Shown here: in pieces, positions 40,261-53,911 of the stretch
Layout of the letters: every line of letters starts with the position of its first letter
Position numbering within the stretch: the first letter of the stretch is position 1
Origin: Rhea pennata
Taxonomy: Eukaryota > Chordata > Aves > Rheiformes > Rheidae
Direction of reading: 5' to 3'
Assembly (NCBI RefSeq): GCF_028389875.1
Contig: NC_084668.1
Span: forward strand, 26,394,993-26,458,992
DNA: 64,000 nucleotides
Made by a program: the position numbers and the translations under genes
The notes under the pieces: generated by a model
Databases searched by the model: none
The model's input: the letters and a program-made list of their open reading frames with translations, nothing else
What the model was told of the DNA's origin: nothing

Positions 40261-42645
40261 CGCCCCTGCTCCCGCCCTCGCGCCGCCTCAGCGCCTCGGC
40301 GCGCGCGGGTCGCCGCGGCCGTTAACGGGCGGCGGCGGGCGGGACGCGGCAGCTCGGTTTACGCGGTGTCGCCGCGGAAAGTTAGGGGCCGCCCGGGCAG
40401 GCTGGCCCCGGCGGGGCTACCCGAGGAGAGCGTCTGGTGCTGGAAGCAGCCTTCTCGGGCACGGCGGGCTTCTCCGCCCTTGGCGGAGTCCGAGGTGGCG
40501 GGCGGTGGCGGTTCCTCAGGGCGGCAGCGGGGGAGGCTGCCGGTGCCGGGGACGGCAGCAAAGTCCGCCAAGCAACGGCTCTCAAAACACCCTGCAGAAA
40601 CGCTGGGTCTCCTGCGCTCCCCCCCGGCTTCAGTTCAGGTCATTGGGGTTTCAGTTTGTTCCCTAAATTCAAATAAATCGCTAGTGAAACCCCCGAACCT
40701 CTGATTTGGGAAGCCTGGCTGCGAGTTGTGAAAAACAGTAACTGTTAGTTAGGAGTAAGTGCTGTCTTGTAGGTTGTATGAGGTTATATCCTTGCTCACA
40801 GAAAACACCAGCTTTACAGCAGTACACTTAAAAAATTCTGAGTGTTGAAAAAACTGAGTGTTTTTGAAGCATTTACTGGTGTCTCCTACAGAAAGAAAGA
40901 GACACTAAAAGCAGGACACAAACAGTTTCTTTTCGGAAATTCTGAGTTCATGCAACATTCTTTGCATCTATAATGCCAGAGGAGACGACACCACAGGCAG
41001 ACCCATGGCAGAGAGCACCAGTGTGTGCAAAACCTTCGGTTACCCAGCACACAAAAATATCCATACTGTCAGGGTTTGGGGCAAACCAGACACTAAACTG
41101 ATTGTCTTGAAAATGAACATCCACGTGTGCTCACGTTAGCAATATCCAATACTTTGATTATTTTTTTAGTCCCACCTTTTAGTTCTTTTCAAGAAAAGCT
41201 TGCTGTAATCTAGAACAACAGTCTCCAAAATAAGTTCAGAAATCTCCAAATAGCTATCATGATTGGAAAAATGAGAAGTTTTCACTTCATATCTATCTGT
41301 GAAGTTCCATTTTAGGGAACTAAGACTATTATATTCATACAATATTATTTTTCTACGTAAGGGGCTGTAATAGTTGCCATAGAGATGCTATTCAATCTCA
41401 GAGTGAAAGAAGGTGGTCTACAATGACCATACATCATACTGTCTGCTAAGATTAAAACGTTTAAGAACCCCTGTGAATACTGCAACATTCTTCAGAACAA
41501 ATATATTTGTGTTTAGTAGGCTTACGAATTGCTTTTTATAGAAAAATGACACATCAGTGGATGCTAACCATCAACCACTTACAGCGAGATATAATGGCAG
41601 GCAGATAATTCTGTATGGTCTTGAACAGTTTATGTGAAGATATCTTGGATCTATCTCTGAAAGAACTGTTCTCATCATAAACACCAACATTTAAGCTGTA
41701 ACTCTAAACAGCTGTATAAGGCATTTCCTTTAAGTCTTCCTCTGTGTAGCCCACTGTTCTTGACTCCAGCTCCCCATCAAATGCTGTGTAGATCAGCTAG
41801 AAGATGAAATATGTGATAAAGATGAGGAATTTTGAATGCCCTGTGATCTCTATTATTAAAGTGACATCTGAAAGATGAAAACACACTAGAGCTTATAGAA
41901 TTATACAACTAGTATTTCTTAGAAGTTGTTGCAGAATATCAAAACAACTATGAAAGTGTTGTGAGCAACAGGAAAACCATTTAAGTCAGAAAAAATTAGA
42001 AGATAACTGTTCTGTAAGCTCAGAGAAGCCTCACAGAAGGGAAAGGTGCTACACGCTGTATTTCCACTGGAAAACTACATAAACCACATGAAGAATAAAA
42101 ACAGATGAGGGAAAGGAAGCTGGGATCCTATCCTGAATAAAATCAAAATACATAGAATAGAAAGGAGATACGCTGAATTTGAACTAGATTTGCATTTTGT
42201 CATTTTAATTTGTTTTTTGTGATTAAGAACTTAAAATTTTGCTCTGCTAAAATAAACGTTTATAGTTTTTGGTTTTTAAGACATCTGGCATTGAGAATAG
42301 AGTTAACCTCATGTGAGGGCATGCCTGTAGCCCCAAATCGGTCGAGGACATCCCAAGTGGTGGGAAATATTTCCTGCCAAATTGACTGGTAATATTAAAG
42401 ACTGACACCATTTTGTACCAGGTTACAGGGAGAAGTTATCACTAGCAGGCTTAGAGCAACCCTTATCAGAATAAGTTTATCCTGTAAGAAATACAGCGTA
42501 AAAAAATCTAAGATTGTATTTTCCTCTTCCAGAAAACAAGGAAATTGCTGAATTATCTATGCTGATCCTTTTCAAATATTGGAGGCCTACTACTTACACT
42601 CTTCCCATTTTGAAAACAAGCTCTCTTTTCTTTCTTTTTCCTTTC

Positions 42646-42670
42646 TTTTTTTTTTTTTTTTTTTTTTTTT
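42646..42670. repeat. Poly-T run, 25 bp, with CT-rich shoulders
   Basis: T25 flanked by TTTC/TTCT repeats, forming a longer pyrimidine tract from about 42620 to 42680. Accounts for poly-Phe/Lys frames on both strands. Confidence 0.95.
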
Positions 42671-45600
42671 CTTCTTCTGCAGTCCATGGGAAAGGTGGAA
42701 TTAGTGTCCTGATTCTCCATATGGGAATTTGCCTCTTTGGTTACCTCATAAGGCCAATAATGAAAGGAGCAACAACAAAAATAAATATTTTCCCTGTACC
42801 TTCCACAAGTCTAACTCTGTGGAAATAAACAGAAGTGTTCCAATACTCCTTTTTTAACTGCCTTTTCCAGTAACTTAGACAATATTAGCCTTTGTGAGAA
42901 ATGTTTCAGTAAAAAGCGTTAAGATTTCAAAATGCTTCTTCAGATGAGGGAGAGCAGATGTAGAAACAGAGAATGCAGGTGAAGTTAGTGTCAGTATTTT
43001 CCTTCCATTAAGGACCAATTCTTCTTGTAACAAGTAAAGTTTCTAAGTGATTACTTCGAAATGTCTTACTTTCCAGGATAATTGGCCTAGATTCTCTAAA
43101 CTCATATTCTTGGTGATTGTAAGTGAATATGGCTTGCAATACTGTGATCAGTACTCCTCTTATCTATCTCTTTCATGTACATGTGAATAGAAACTTTTAT
43201 TGAGAGGTGTTTGATTTTTACTTTGAGATTGTTGTATCTGTACTGTATCTGTATTGTTGACATGTGTCTTGTGTGCCCTTTTTATTACTTGTTTATGTCC
43301 ATGTTTTCCATATCAGTCTCAACATCCTTTCCAGCTCAGTATACTGGATTATTATTATATTTAACACATATTCTTTGCCTTGGTTCTTCACTCAAGACCA
43401 ACAGGTTATGTGTGTGCCTATGTTAAATAACCTACATGCCATTTATTGGTATTTGTAATTAACTAGTATGTAACACAATGGGATTTTGAAATCAGCATTT
43501 TCTTCTCTTACTAGCTTTAGTTTTACATTTTTAATATAACATGAATATATTAATTACTTGTGTTTGAGACTTTCATCCACATATTTTATTTGTTGGACAC
43601 AACAGCTACAGTAACTGTTTATATGGTTATCATATGCCTTTAACTGTTACACTGGTTTTAAAACATCTAACACAATATTCTAGACTATGGCAAGAAGAGA
43701 AAAAAATTGCAATGATTTTATCAAGCTTCTTCTTTAAATCTTACATTGTTTTAAAATTAGTCTCTTTCATGCAGATTTCCACCCCTCTCTATGATCTTCA
43801 AAATTAACATCTGATAGTGAGTTTTATTAAACGTCAGCTAAAAATATACCCACTGACTTTACTGTGTGGAAGACACTCCCATCTGATTGCTGAGGTATGA
43901 TCTTCTATGCCTGTATCCAGGTGGCTGTCCCTAATCAAACAAGCTCTTCCTGGTATTTTCTTACAAAATTTCTTCAAAAGACTAAAGATGTTTTCCTATT
44001 GGCCTGCAGTTCTGGGCTTGTCTTGATTTTTTTCAATAAAGAAGTTCTTTCTGCCACTTCTCAATCCTCTCAAGTTGCTTCTGGATTTCTTTTTTCTTTT
44101 TTTTTTTTTTTTTCCTTTTTTTTCCTTTCAAAAGTTCATTGTTTTCCACATTCAATTTAAAATTCATATCTGTATGAATGTCTGGATTTTTGCTTCCTTT
44201 AGGAGAATCAGATATTTTATAACCAGTTATCTTATGCCTGTACATTTTCTAGCTTCCCTGTTATAGCCTCTAGGGAAAAAATCCTTGATTTAGTCAGATC
44301 TCCATCTGCCTCCTCAGTAAAAACAGACAAAGCAACTACTTAGCCACCCTGCTACTTTCTAACCAATCTATCTTTATTTTTTTAAGCAGGACAATGATTT
44401 ATTTCATTGCTGGATTTTATCTTGCATTTGTATTTGATGGAAACGTTACTTGAGATTCTTTCTGCAATCTGCTGTTACTCATTACTGCTCTTTTTTATTT
44501 CTCCCACCAACTTCCAACTTCTTGATTTTATAAATATGTTCAAATGTCCCACTTCTTAACAGCTCAGAGATATTTCTTTTTCATAACTGCATCTGCTAGC
44601 TATAGCTAGGATTCAAAGTATCAAATGAATTTACCTGCTGCAAATTATCTGCATTATTCAAAATTATTTGATAAGTTGCTTATATGAATATACTTCAGTC
44701 TATGAATTATCTGAAAACTATTCAATCTTGCGTAGCTATGCTATTCATACTGTGTTACTTAGTTCCCATGATACTGTTTCTATTTCTGTGATTACATGTT
44801 GGGTGAAATTGTATGGATTTAGACTGTAAGCTCTTTGGTACAAAGAATTCTCTTCATTATTTGCCTATACTGTGCTTAGAAAACTACATCTATGAGCTGT
44901 GATTAGGATTGTATGTGCCCATTCAATATAAATAGTGAATAACAAACTCTCGTCAAGATACATGAATGCTTCTTCGCAAATCTAGTTTCACTTGTATATT
45001 CACAATTCCTTTCAAAATCACTTGTGAATAAATGTGTTGTACACTAAGTAAAGCAGTATTAAATATGGCAAATCAATACTAAATATTTTATTCTAATGAA
45101 ACATTTACATTTGTACTTTATTACTTTCCCAGCTATGCTAAATATTTTTGTCTTCTTTCAGGATCTTGTTCTTTTGAGAAACAAGCAGAAAGAAAATGAT
45201 CTAAACAAAAACATATGACATATTAGTAAGCATCTGAAAAGCAGCTAAACCATTCCTTTCAGTAACAATCTATCCTAAGAATGAAGGCTCGCTGATACAT
45301 ATTAAGACTTCAATGTTATCCTGTCCCCAGAGAGTATCAGCTTCACAGATAACATGGAGGCCTGTTCCTCTGTGTAACTGTTTTTACAATGAATGCTGGA
45401 AACACTAGAGATTTTGTAATTTAGAAAATAAATCATTCCAATAATGAATAGGGAAAATCTTTGCAAAAGAGAGTCAGATGTTTTAAATTCTAATTCAGTT
45501 CAGGGAACATCATAATTCATAGACAGGGAAGAACAACTGTGTAAAGACAGTACATTAGTAAATATGATTTAAGAAGTTGGAAACTGGTAAAAGGAACATC

Positions 45601-48179
45601 AGAAAGCCTCCTGGTAAAGTATCCAGGTAGGCTGGCCAGATGGCATACTATTTGTTTTCACTACTTCATTTAACATGGAAACAAACTGTTCTTCAGCTGA
45701 AAAACAAAACCAATTAGTATATTTCTTTACCTCAGTGTTCCTAAAGCAGTGTCCGTTAAAAATCACCAGGGACTTACAGATAAGAACAAAATCGTTTCTC
45801 TTTTAGAGTGCAGGTGAAAGATCACAGTCACCTCCTGAGTTCCCATCTGTTTTTAAAATAATATTACCTGCATGGCATACAAGCAGAAAATTGGAATTGC
45901 TAGAAGGAATTGTTAGAAGGACAGGATCAGGAACTTTAATTCATTGTTCAAAAACAAGAACAATATACATATGCTCATTTATTGAAAAGTTTTCTATTAA
46001 TAAAAACACAGTGCAACAAAATACCATTCTGAGAAAATCTGAATTGTTAAAGGCCAGTCTCATCTCTAAGAGAGCTCCCACTTTGAGGACAGACTGCAAA
46101 CCAAGCCTGAATAGCATATCTTTGCCCCTTTATGTAACTACTGATGGAAAAACTGAGACACACAAAATCCAATGTAAATGCTAGTGTTCAGATCTCATGG
46201 GAAACTAGTTGTCTTCTATCTTGTGTTGTGGACTGAAAAGGGTACCGAGACTAATAATAAACCTTTATTCTTTGCATAGTTGAGGCTTTCCTTGGAAGAG
46301 CTAGTCCAAGGTAAAACAAAAAGTGTGGTGGTGAGAGAGCCTCTTCTCTTTACTACAGCTTTGTAGTAAAGAAACTTCTCCATCAATGAGACTAAAAGAA
46401 AGCATTGTGAAAATGCTTTACGATCCTTGATTGTAAGTACTTGAGTTAATGCTATTCATTTATGATAACTCAGTGCATCATCGACAGTCATAAAATAAAT
46501 AAATACTAGCTCTTCTACTCTTCTAACTAAGCCACAGGGAAAATTTCTCTAGTGACTTCAACAAGAATATGATTTGGCTCTAACTGCAGGTCTGCCTACA
46601 TCTTACATGAGACTACCAGTACAAGTCTGGCTACCCACAAGGGCAATACTACTTATCTAAACTGCTGTAGAGTGCCATAAAATTCTATGTATGGGCAAAG
46701 ACATATCTATTAGGTGGCTGTATGCTGGTATTGCTATTCCAGTATAGGAAGGCTACAGGAGTATGTTGCTATACCACCATATATGCATGTATCTGCTGAT
46801 AAAAAGATCCACACTAGAAGTTTTTCCCAGCGATACCTGTGCTATTGGACTTTGTATGCCCTACTGTTACTTCTGAAAATTTATAGTAAGTATTAGAGTG
46901 CTGATTTGTTTGTTTTCCCACAACCAAAAAGATTACATATCAGGATTTCTTTTTCATATGAAAACTTTTCTGTATCCTTACTAAGGCTTTTTTCTCCCTT
47001 TTCTAGCAAAAGTATAATGTTTCAGTAAAAAGAAAAAGCACAAAACTCAAACCCAACTTAAAAAGTTACATCTATTCACCATCTGAGAGTAGACCAAGTC
47101 TAAAAGTATTTAAAGCTATTAAAGACTGCAACTGTGCTTGTCCAAATTCACAAGAAATGTGAAAAACTGCATCAATGGGGTGGATGTCCCCTGGATGCTC
47201 GAGATGAGTCATACGAATCAGAGACTACAGGGCACCCTGACTGGACACCTGCAAGAGAAGACTTGTGCCAGAAGAACACAGAAGGAGAATCAAGAGGAGA
47301 CAACGAGGATTTAAATTATTCTGATTTACCTTTTTCATGTTTTTTTATGCCTGTGTACTTTCACTTAACCTGAGTGAGGGATATGTGTATTACATGCACA
47401 TGCCATTTTTAAAATACATAGAGATTTTATGTGTAGCATTCAAACTGGGTTATACTGTTGGCTAAAAAGTAATATTGCAACTGTTGAGGTTTGGTGGACA
47501 GATAATACAGTAAAATAACTTTGGGAAACTGAAAATAGGTTCGTCATTTTCAAGATTAATTTTAATACACAGCCCTATAATTATATTGTGTATTTTTAAA
47601 AGCCCAACACAACGTATAATTAAATAGCTACTTATTAGGTATATGACCCCACAGTCTTACAAAATTATACCCCTACACCTACCTTATTTGCTACTGAGCC
47701 CCACAACTATTTTTAAATAATGAATCTTTCCTTGGAATGTTCACATGGATCCTGTATATTAGAATTTTATAAAGGAGTTTAATTCTGATAGAATAGAGCT
47801 TGTATCAACACTTCACTTCTACATCATAGTTTCTCAGGGTTTATAACCTAGTTGAAAGATAAGAGCTTCTTTCCCCTCCTCCAGCACATTTTCATTCATT
47901 CATTTACTCGCTTATTCTGTAGAAAAAGACAGCAGTAGATACAGCTTAATTATACGCTAAACAGTTCAAAAGCTGCCTGCATATGATTATACAGTTGCAA
48001 AAGAAAAACGGTCACTAAAATAGTATCCTCCAAACCAAATTATATCTGCTGTAACTACAGCAAAGCAAATCAAACCTCATGTGCAAGGTAAAATCCACAC
48101 TGTTGTGAAATCTGTCTTCTCTTTAAGAGGGGGCTTAACATATACAAAAAGAATGGCATTGCTTCAGCATTGTCTACAG

Positions 48180-48200
48180 AAAAAAAAAAAAAAAAAAAAA
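48180..48200. repeat. Poly-A run, 21 bp
   Basis: Uninterrupted A21. Simple sequence only. Confidence 0.95.
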
Positions 48201-50889
48201 GCCTGGGAAGCTCTCAGATCATAGACAGAGAGCTAGAATTGCTTAGACGGCTGTCGCAAATAAGTGGCACGTAGTTTTGTAGTGGGGGATTTCTCACCAC
48301 ATTGAGCTCCTTAGATAGCAGTGAGGTTGCTAGGGCAGGAAGGCGTGCGGTCCCTGTGAAATCATTCCCTCCCCGCTTCCAGATATAGGGCTGAGCTGTC
48401 CTTGTGGTCGGGGATCTCTGCATGGCAAGTAGGCCTGAGGCACTTGTATGTAACATGTGCCAGACATTGTGCTTCCTCATAACTAGTAAAAATATGTATC
48501 ATGATGTTTCTATTTCATCAAGCCTCTGTTGGCCATAGGACAAATCTCTCCCCTGGGTGTTGTGGGAGCCAGTCACAGGCTGTAAGGAAATAAAGTTGTG
48601 GTCCTGGGGACAGCAGCAAGGCACCAGGGTCTCTGGTGACTTTTCAAGACCTATTATAGGTTTTGGAGAATCTGCCGATTTTGGCACCAGATTTACTGCT
48701 TGTGCCAGAAACAGGAAACAAATTCTCCTCAAGCTCCCAGAGTGCCTGTTGGATGGAAGCTCGAAGGGGAATGCTAATGAATATTCTGCTTTCCATTTGG
48801 ATAGGCGAATGCTTCAGTGCATAGATATGAATTTATCTACAAAACTATAAATATTATTTGTATGTCAGAGAGGTATCATCAGAGTTGGTCACTCTGTCAT
48901 TGTGCTAGGAAATCAATTCAGTGGAATGTGAATGGCTTAAGGCAAATGAGCTATCAACTTACAGGATATTTTACCGAATGATTCATGTGTGCTTGCGCTT
49001 TCCCTCTTCCCTTTCATGTCATTGTAAAAATGAAATGAAGGATTAAGTTGGTCGGGGCATCAACAGTCCTGGCTGTGGCAGTGTTTAGCAGAAATGAAAA
49101 ACAACCTTTATGCACTAAACAATCCAGAATATATTAAAATACTTTGTTTGTTTGTTTGTTTAACTTTGTACACCCTGGGCAGTTGAGAGAATTGAACAAG
49201 ATACTTGGCAATCTCATTGTCTCACAACAAGGAATCCCTGCCTTAAACAAACTGTGGAGATTGATGGATTAGTTCTTCCGGGCTCAGACCAAGAGGAAGA
49301 CTAAGTGATGCTCTACTCTGATCTACACCTGTACAAAGTCCCTCTCTCCTGCAGTCACTAGATCATTAGGGACAGCTTTCCATATTTCTTTCCCTGTAGG
49401 TGTGCTTTCTCTTCTGCAAGTGCGTGACAAGCCAGCAGCTGCATGGCACAGGCAGGCTGTTGTGCCTCAGCAGATGAAACAGTGCCTGACAGGACTAGCT
49501 CTACTGACTGATGTTACGCCACAAAACTGTGCAACCTTCACTGATTTCTTTTGGAATTTGACATCTTCATGGCAGTAAGCTTAACATGAGCAAGGGCTAA
49601 CCATAAAAGCCTGCATTTACTCTTTCTTTGCAGTAGAAGGAGGGATTCTAAATGAACGGGGAAAAAAATACTGGTCTGGAGAACTTGTAGCTGCCGCTTT
49701 GCTACTGCCTGTGGGCAGGACTTGTCACGTTGGCTGGCAGAGGAGCTCCGCTGCAGGGGCAACACACCGTTCTTCCCTTGCTTACAGCTGATTAAAGTTT
49801 GTGGCGTTGCTCTGTGAATCTGGCACCAGAGCAAGCCGTTCTGACTGAAAAACATATGTTTAACCCCACCACCACCACAGGCTCCACAGAGCTCTGCAGA
49901 GGTGAGGGAAGCTGTCAAGTGTTTTTCTCCTTCCTACCCACTTCTACAAGGGGAACTGCTGAAAACTGGCCGCCTCTCCTCCTGATGTTACAGAGTATTT
50001 CTTTAGGGACAACATCTGTCTCTTGGGACTACAAACACATTTCCTGATTTCTATCCTAGCTATGCCACTCAGATCTGAAAGTTAATCACAGGCCTTTTGC
50101 TGTTTTGTGCTGTGAAGTACAGCTCTGTTTAAGACGAATCAGTAACATTGGGTCCTCAAGAGAAGATAAGGCAGGTGAGGAAGCTTGCTTATAAACCTGC
50201 ATGAAAACACACATGAGAGGGATCTGAGGACCAGAGCTGAGCTGTGCAACTTGCCCCAGCTGTTCAGCGCAGAGTTTTTCTGGCACCATCCGTATGTGAA
50301 AAGCAGATGTGTATATGTGAGCTGGAGAGGGGAGAGAAGTTAAAAAAAAAAAAAAATAAGGCAATTCCTGTGGTTTCTGGTTTCGACAGGAGCTAAATAT
50401 AGCCTCTTGTCTGCAGTGTCTTCTGTGATAATGGTGCATATAATCTCAAAGGTTCTCTCATTTCGCTGTACAAAATAACATCGGCCACCACTCTTGGTCC
50501 TGTGCGATCGGAGCTGTTTCTCCAAGCTGAGTCTCAGCTGGGTTCCCAGGAGGACACCAGCCCCATGGCCCCATGCCGTGGGCTCCAGCACAGGGGCTCA
50601 TTTATTTTATTCCTTTTTAATACCTTTGCCTTTAAATACTTTACTTGAAAGTATTTCAAGTAAATTTACTTGAAATTGTATTCCTTGAGTTAATGCTTGG
50701 AAACATTTTCATCTTTTCTCCAACTTTTAAATGCCTTTAATTCAAATTGTCAGTTGTACAAATTGTATTAAAGGTCTTTGGGGAATTATTGTACTCATCT
50801 TTAGTTATATGATAAATAGTAATAATAAAAGTATTAATCTATCTGTAATAAAAATCACAATATCCTACAAAAGATATACAAAGAAACCT

Positions 50890-51870
50890 ATTTGGAATAA
50901 TGTAATTTATCTGGACTTTCAAAAAACCTTTAATAAGTCCTGCACAAGAGGCTGTTAAAGAAATTAAGCAGTTGTAAGGTAAGAGATGAGGTGTGAATTT
51001 GAAACGTGGTGCTAGAATATAAAACATATAAAGAAATGGTCAGTATGCAGTATTGCAAAAGGTTGACAACGAAATAGTCCCCAAACTAGGTTCTAGCATT
51101 CTGCAATACAGTTAGCAATCATTTAGGTTTCTGTGACCACGAGAAAGTTTTGGAAAAGAACCTCAATGAGTTGAAGGGACAACACGAAGACAGATGAAAG
51201 TCATTGCTGACAGGAAGATGGTAATGTACTTTAGAAGAAAGTTTGTGAATTATTCATACAAGTTTTTGGGTACCAACTGTGGAAGAAAGACCTGAGCATC
51301 ACAGTGGACAGCTCAAAGACTATCTCCAATCAACGTGGAGTGGCTGCCAAAAAGCAAATAAACACACAGACTGTTTCAATGCATAAAGCGAAAAATAATA
51401 CTGAAAATACAATGTTATTTTGAAAATTAGCAGCATAGTCCCATTAACTGGAATGCTATGTCTGACAACCCCAAAATACACAGCAGCATCACAAAGGACA
51501 GAATGAGAGAGAAAGGAGAGCGAATAAAAATGATTATAGGCTTCAAAGGTTTTCTTTTTGAAGAGAAATTGTGAAAAAGTGTTTACAGAGAAGATGAATA
51601 GAAAAGGACTTAGCGCTGGACACTGTCAATAATGAATAGTAGAAGGAAGAGAAAATGACTACTTCTTACCCTATCTCATAACAGGAGAGACATTCAATGA
51701 AAATGAAAACAACACATTTAAAATAGATTATAGCTTTTTCTTTTTAATGTTGTAGATGATTCTGTAATAATAGTCTGCAAGATTTGTGGCATCTTCTCCT
51801 GAAACACTGACTGATAATGAACTGAATATTTCACATGTAATTCAGAACAACGGGATAGAGTAGAAAGCTT
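50890..51870 (+). mobile_element. Fossil CR1/L3-type LINE, 3' half of ORF2 plus tail, inactivated
   Basis: A heavily decayed non-LTR retrotransposon on the plus strand. At 50902-50938 a short open stretch reads VIYLDFQKTFNK, matching reverse-transcriptase motif A of CR1/L3 elements (usually YLDFSKAFDK), followed by a segment resembling the family's 'LLKKL' region. Downstream, in the expected order, come a match to the 'GGTACC...AAGACCTGAGCATCACAGTGGAC' zone near 51268-51306 (described in short pieces), the 'GGACA...GAGAG' zone near 51497-51515, the CTCATAACA block near 51674, and the typical 3' end TGTGGCATCTTCTCCTGAA at about 51786-51804. Multiple stops and frameshifts leave no intact protein. 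Boundaries are approximate; family assignment is from remembered consensus features. Confidence 0.7.
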
Positions 51871-53891
51871 GTTAAGAAAATAAAAGGAGCCTTCTGGAGA
51901 TATGAATTTCCTCTCCCTCTAATTTCTTTTCATAAAAGGTTATCATGGTCTTAACAGAAAAAAAAAAAAGAGACTGGAGTTATTAGGGAAAGGAAAGGGG
52001 ATGGAGTCAAAACTAGCACTAGGGTTAAACTGCAAATTAAACTTCTTATTCAGAATGATAATTTCACACATTGATGACAACTACTGACCTTGAAACTCCT
52101 TCTCCTTTCACTGGCATGCGACGTACAGATCATCACAACGATTGGTCTTCATACTGTATTTTCTTTATAAACTACAGTCACCGCAATTATGGAAATAAAG
52201 CCTTCCTATAAATACTGTGACATGGAGAAGGTTTTTGATTACATACGCACCCAAACTGAGGTAGACCTCGAGTTATGGGTTTCTACCCTCTGCACTAAAA
52301 AACAGTCATTATATCTTACCATATTTGTAATCAGCGTCATGCAGGCTGCAGGACGGGCCACCCCTCTTCCACCAGGATGCCGAGGAGAGTCTCTGCTGGA
52401 CAGGCACACTGTTCCAGTTAAGTTTAGACTTAACTGGAAGGGAAATTATAATTGTCTATATATAAAATGTCAGATTGTGACACCAAAATATGTAGTAAAA
52501 ATGCTGGTATCTGCAGTCGCACTTTGAGAAGTGCCTGTTATTAGGACTACAAAAAATGTACATTTTTCCACTTTGATGGCATTATATTGCACCATACATC
52601 ACAACAAAACCTCAGTTGATGTACCATGTCCATTTTTTTTCCAGCTGGGCTTCACAACATTAAGAATATGAATATTTTGTGTTATTTGACAGGGTATAGA
52701 GGAAAAATAATGTTTGGGAGCTGTTCAGATAGAATGGCGATGAAGTACATTACAGAGTAAAAACAGACAAATTTACTCTGATGAACTATCTCAGTTCACA
52801 CATACAAATAATTTTAAACTGTTACTTACGAACAGAACACAAATAGACAACTTTGTATGCAGGTGTGGTACATATGTGGAAAACTAAAACATGCTTTTCC
52901 AATACGCCTGCCTTTCCATTAGTGGAGCTAAAAATGACATGAAAGAGATGAGGACTTTGCAAAATGAAACGAACAGACCGCGTACGCGTAGGGAGGCATT
53001 TAGCCCGTCGTTCCCTCAGGAACGGAAGCTGCATCTTTCCCCACAGTGGGTTTGACCGTTACCTGCTCCTTGCAATGCCCTTGCAGCAGCCAAAGCCATG
53101 TAAGTGTGCTCAGCAAGAGGGGAGGAAACGGCGGGCTGGGAAGCACACGTGAATAACATCTCAAAGAACTCCTGTTCAAAGAGGTAGAGTGATCAAACTA
53201 GGCAGATGCACCACCTCTCTTCAAAGACTTATAACAAGTTCTTTCTTTCTTTTTTTTTTTTCTGCATAGGGAAGAGAGAACAGGAAGGAACAGAGCTGCA
53301 AAGGGGTTTCCCGTCCTCCCCCCCCCATGCATCCTTTCACTTTCTCATTTCAATCACTGATCAAGTAAGTTACTTTGCTTCAATTTCTTCTTAAGCACTT
53401 TTGTGTTTCACCTCTGGTAACTCACAATAAAGTGCGTATCACAAGGAGAAGGGCCCCTGTGAGTCTAATCAAAGCGTGACTGCCTACAAACCAGACATCC
53501 AGCCCCAAGGCCTGAACAAAAGCCGTGTGTTCATTAAAAGCGTGTGTCCTATTCTAGCTAGTTGTCACTTACGCATTCCTTCCTCACAGGAAGCCACAAA
53601 GGCTGTCTGCACCTTAGCATAACACGATCTAATGCATCCAGAAAGTTTTTAATCGGCTATTTCAACCCCTAGATTAACGTGGCTTAATGCATGCTGTAGA
53701 AGCGAGGTCTGTTACCCCAGGTGGCTCTCCAAAGCAGGCAGAGGAGCCAAGGATGCAGGTGGGTGGCCAGTGCAGTGCCACACCACTGCCCAGCCACACC
53801 GCTGAGCACAGAGTTGGTCTCTCCGGCCTGACACTACCCCTTCCTGATGACTTCTCCTCTATTCACTTGTTCAAACATGCTCAGGTCCCCC

Positions 53892-53911
53892 TCAGGTCAG
53901 GTCAGGTCAGG
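53892..53911. repeat. Pentamer tandem repeat (TCAGG)4
   Basis: Four perfect units. In register this places overlapping AGGTCA half-sites at 53894, 53899 and 53904. Confidence 0.9.

Larger units (their letters stand above)
39400..40700. promoter_or_regulatory. ZNF385B: CpG-island promoter, probably of ZNF385B (minus), possibly bidirectional
   Basis: This is the only long CpG-dense, GC-rich block in the window, with abrupt edges against AT-rich flanks. It contains stacked GC boxes (GGGGCGGGGC type, about 40230-40250), (GCCTC)n at 40156-40175, (GGGAC)n near 39939-39955, and a near-perfect NRF1 palindrome GCGCATGCGT at 40139-40148. No TATA box is evident, as is usual for CpG-island promoters. 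A good minus-strand donor (GGAG|GTGAGG) at 40040/40039 supports transcription toward ZNF385B. The reading frames here (about 60-160 codons on both strands) are expected from stop-poor GC-rich DNA and are not called genes. Ownership by ZNF385B is inferred from orientation and position. Confidence 0.8.

Noticed and set aside
39433..40704. Many overlapping frames of 60-160 codons on both strands around 40 kb
   Set aside because: GC- and CpG-rich promoter DNA is poor in stop codons. Low-complexity Ala/Arg/Gly/Pro translations with no domain.
47134..47373. Plus-strand frame of 79 codons with an acidic, protein-like composition
   Set aside because: No family recognised, no promoter or clear splice context. 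Length is within chance expectation.
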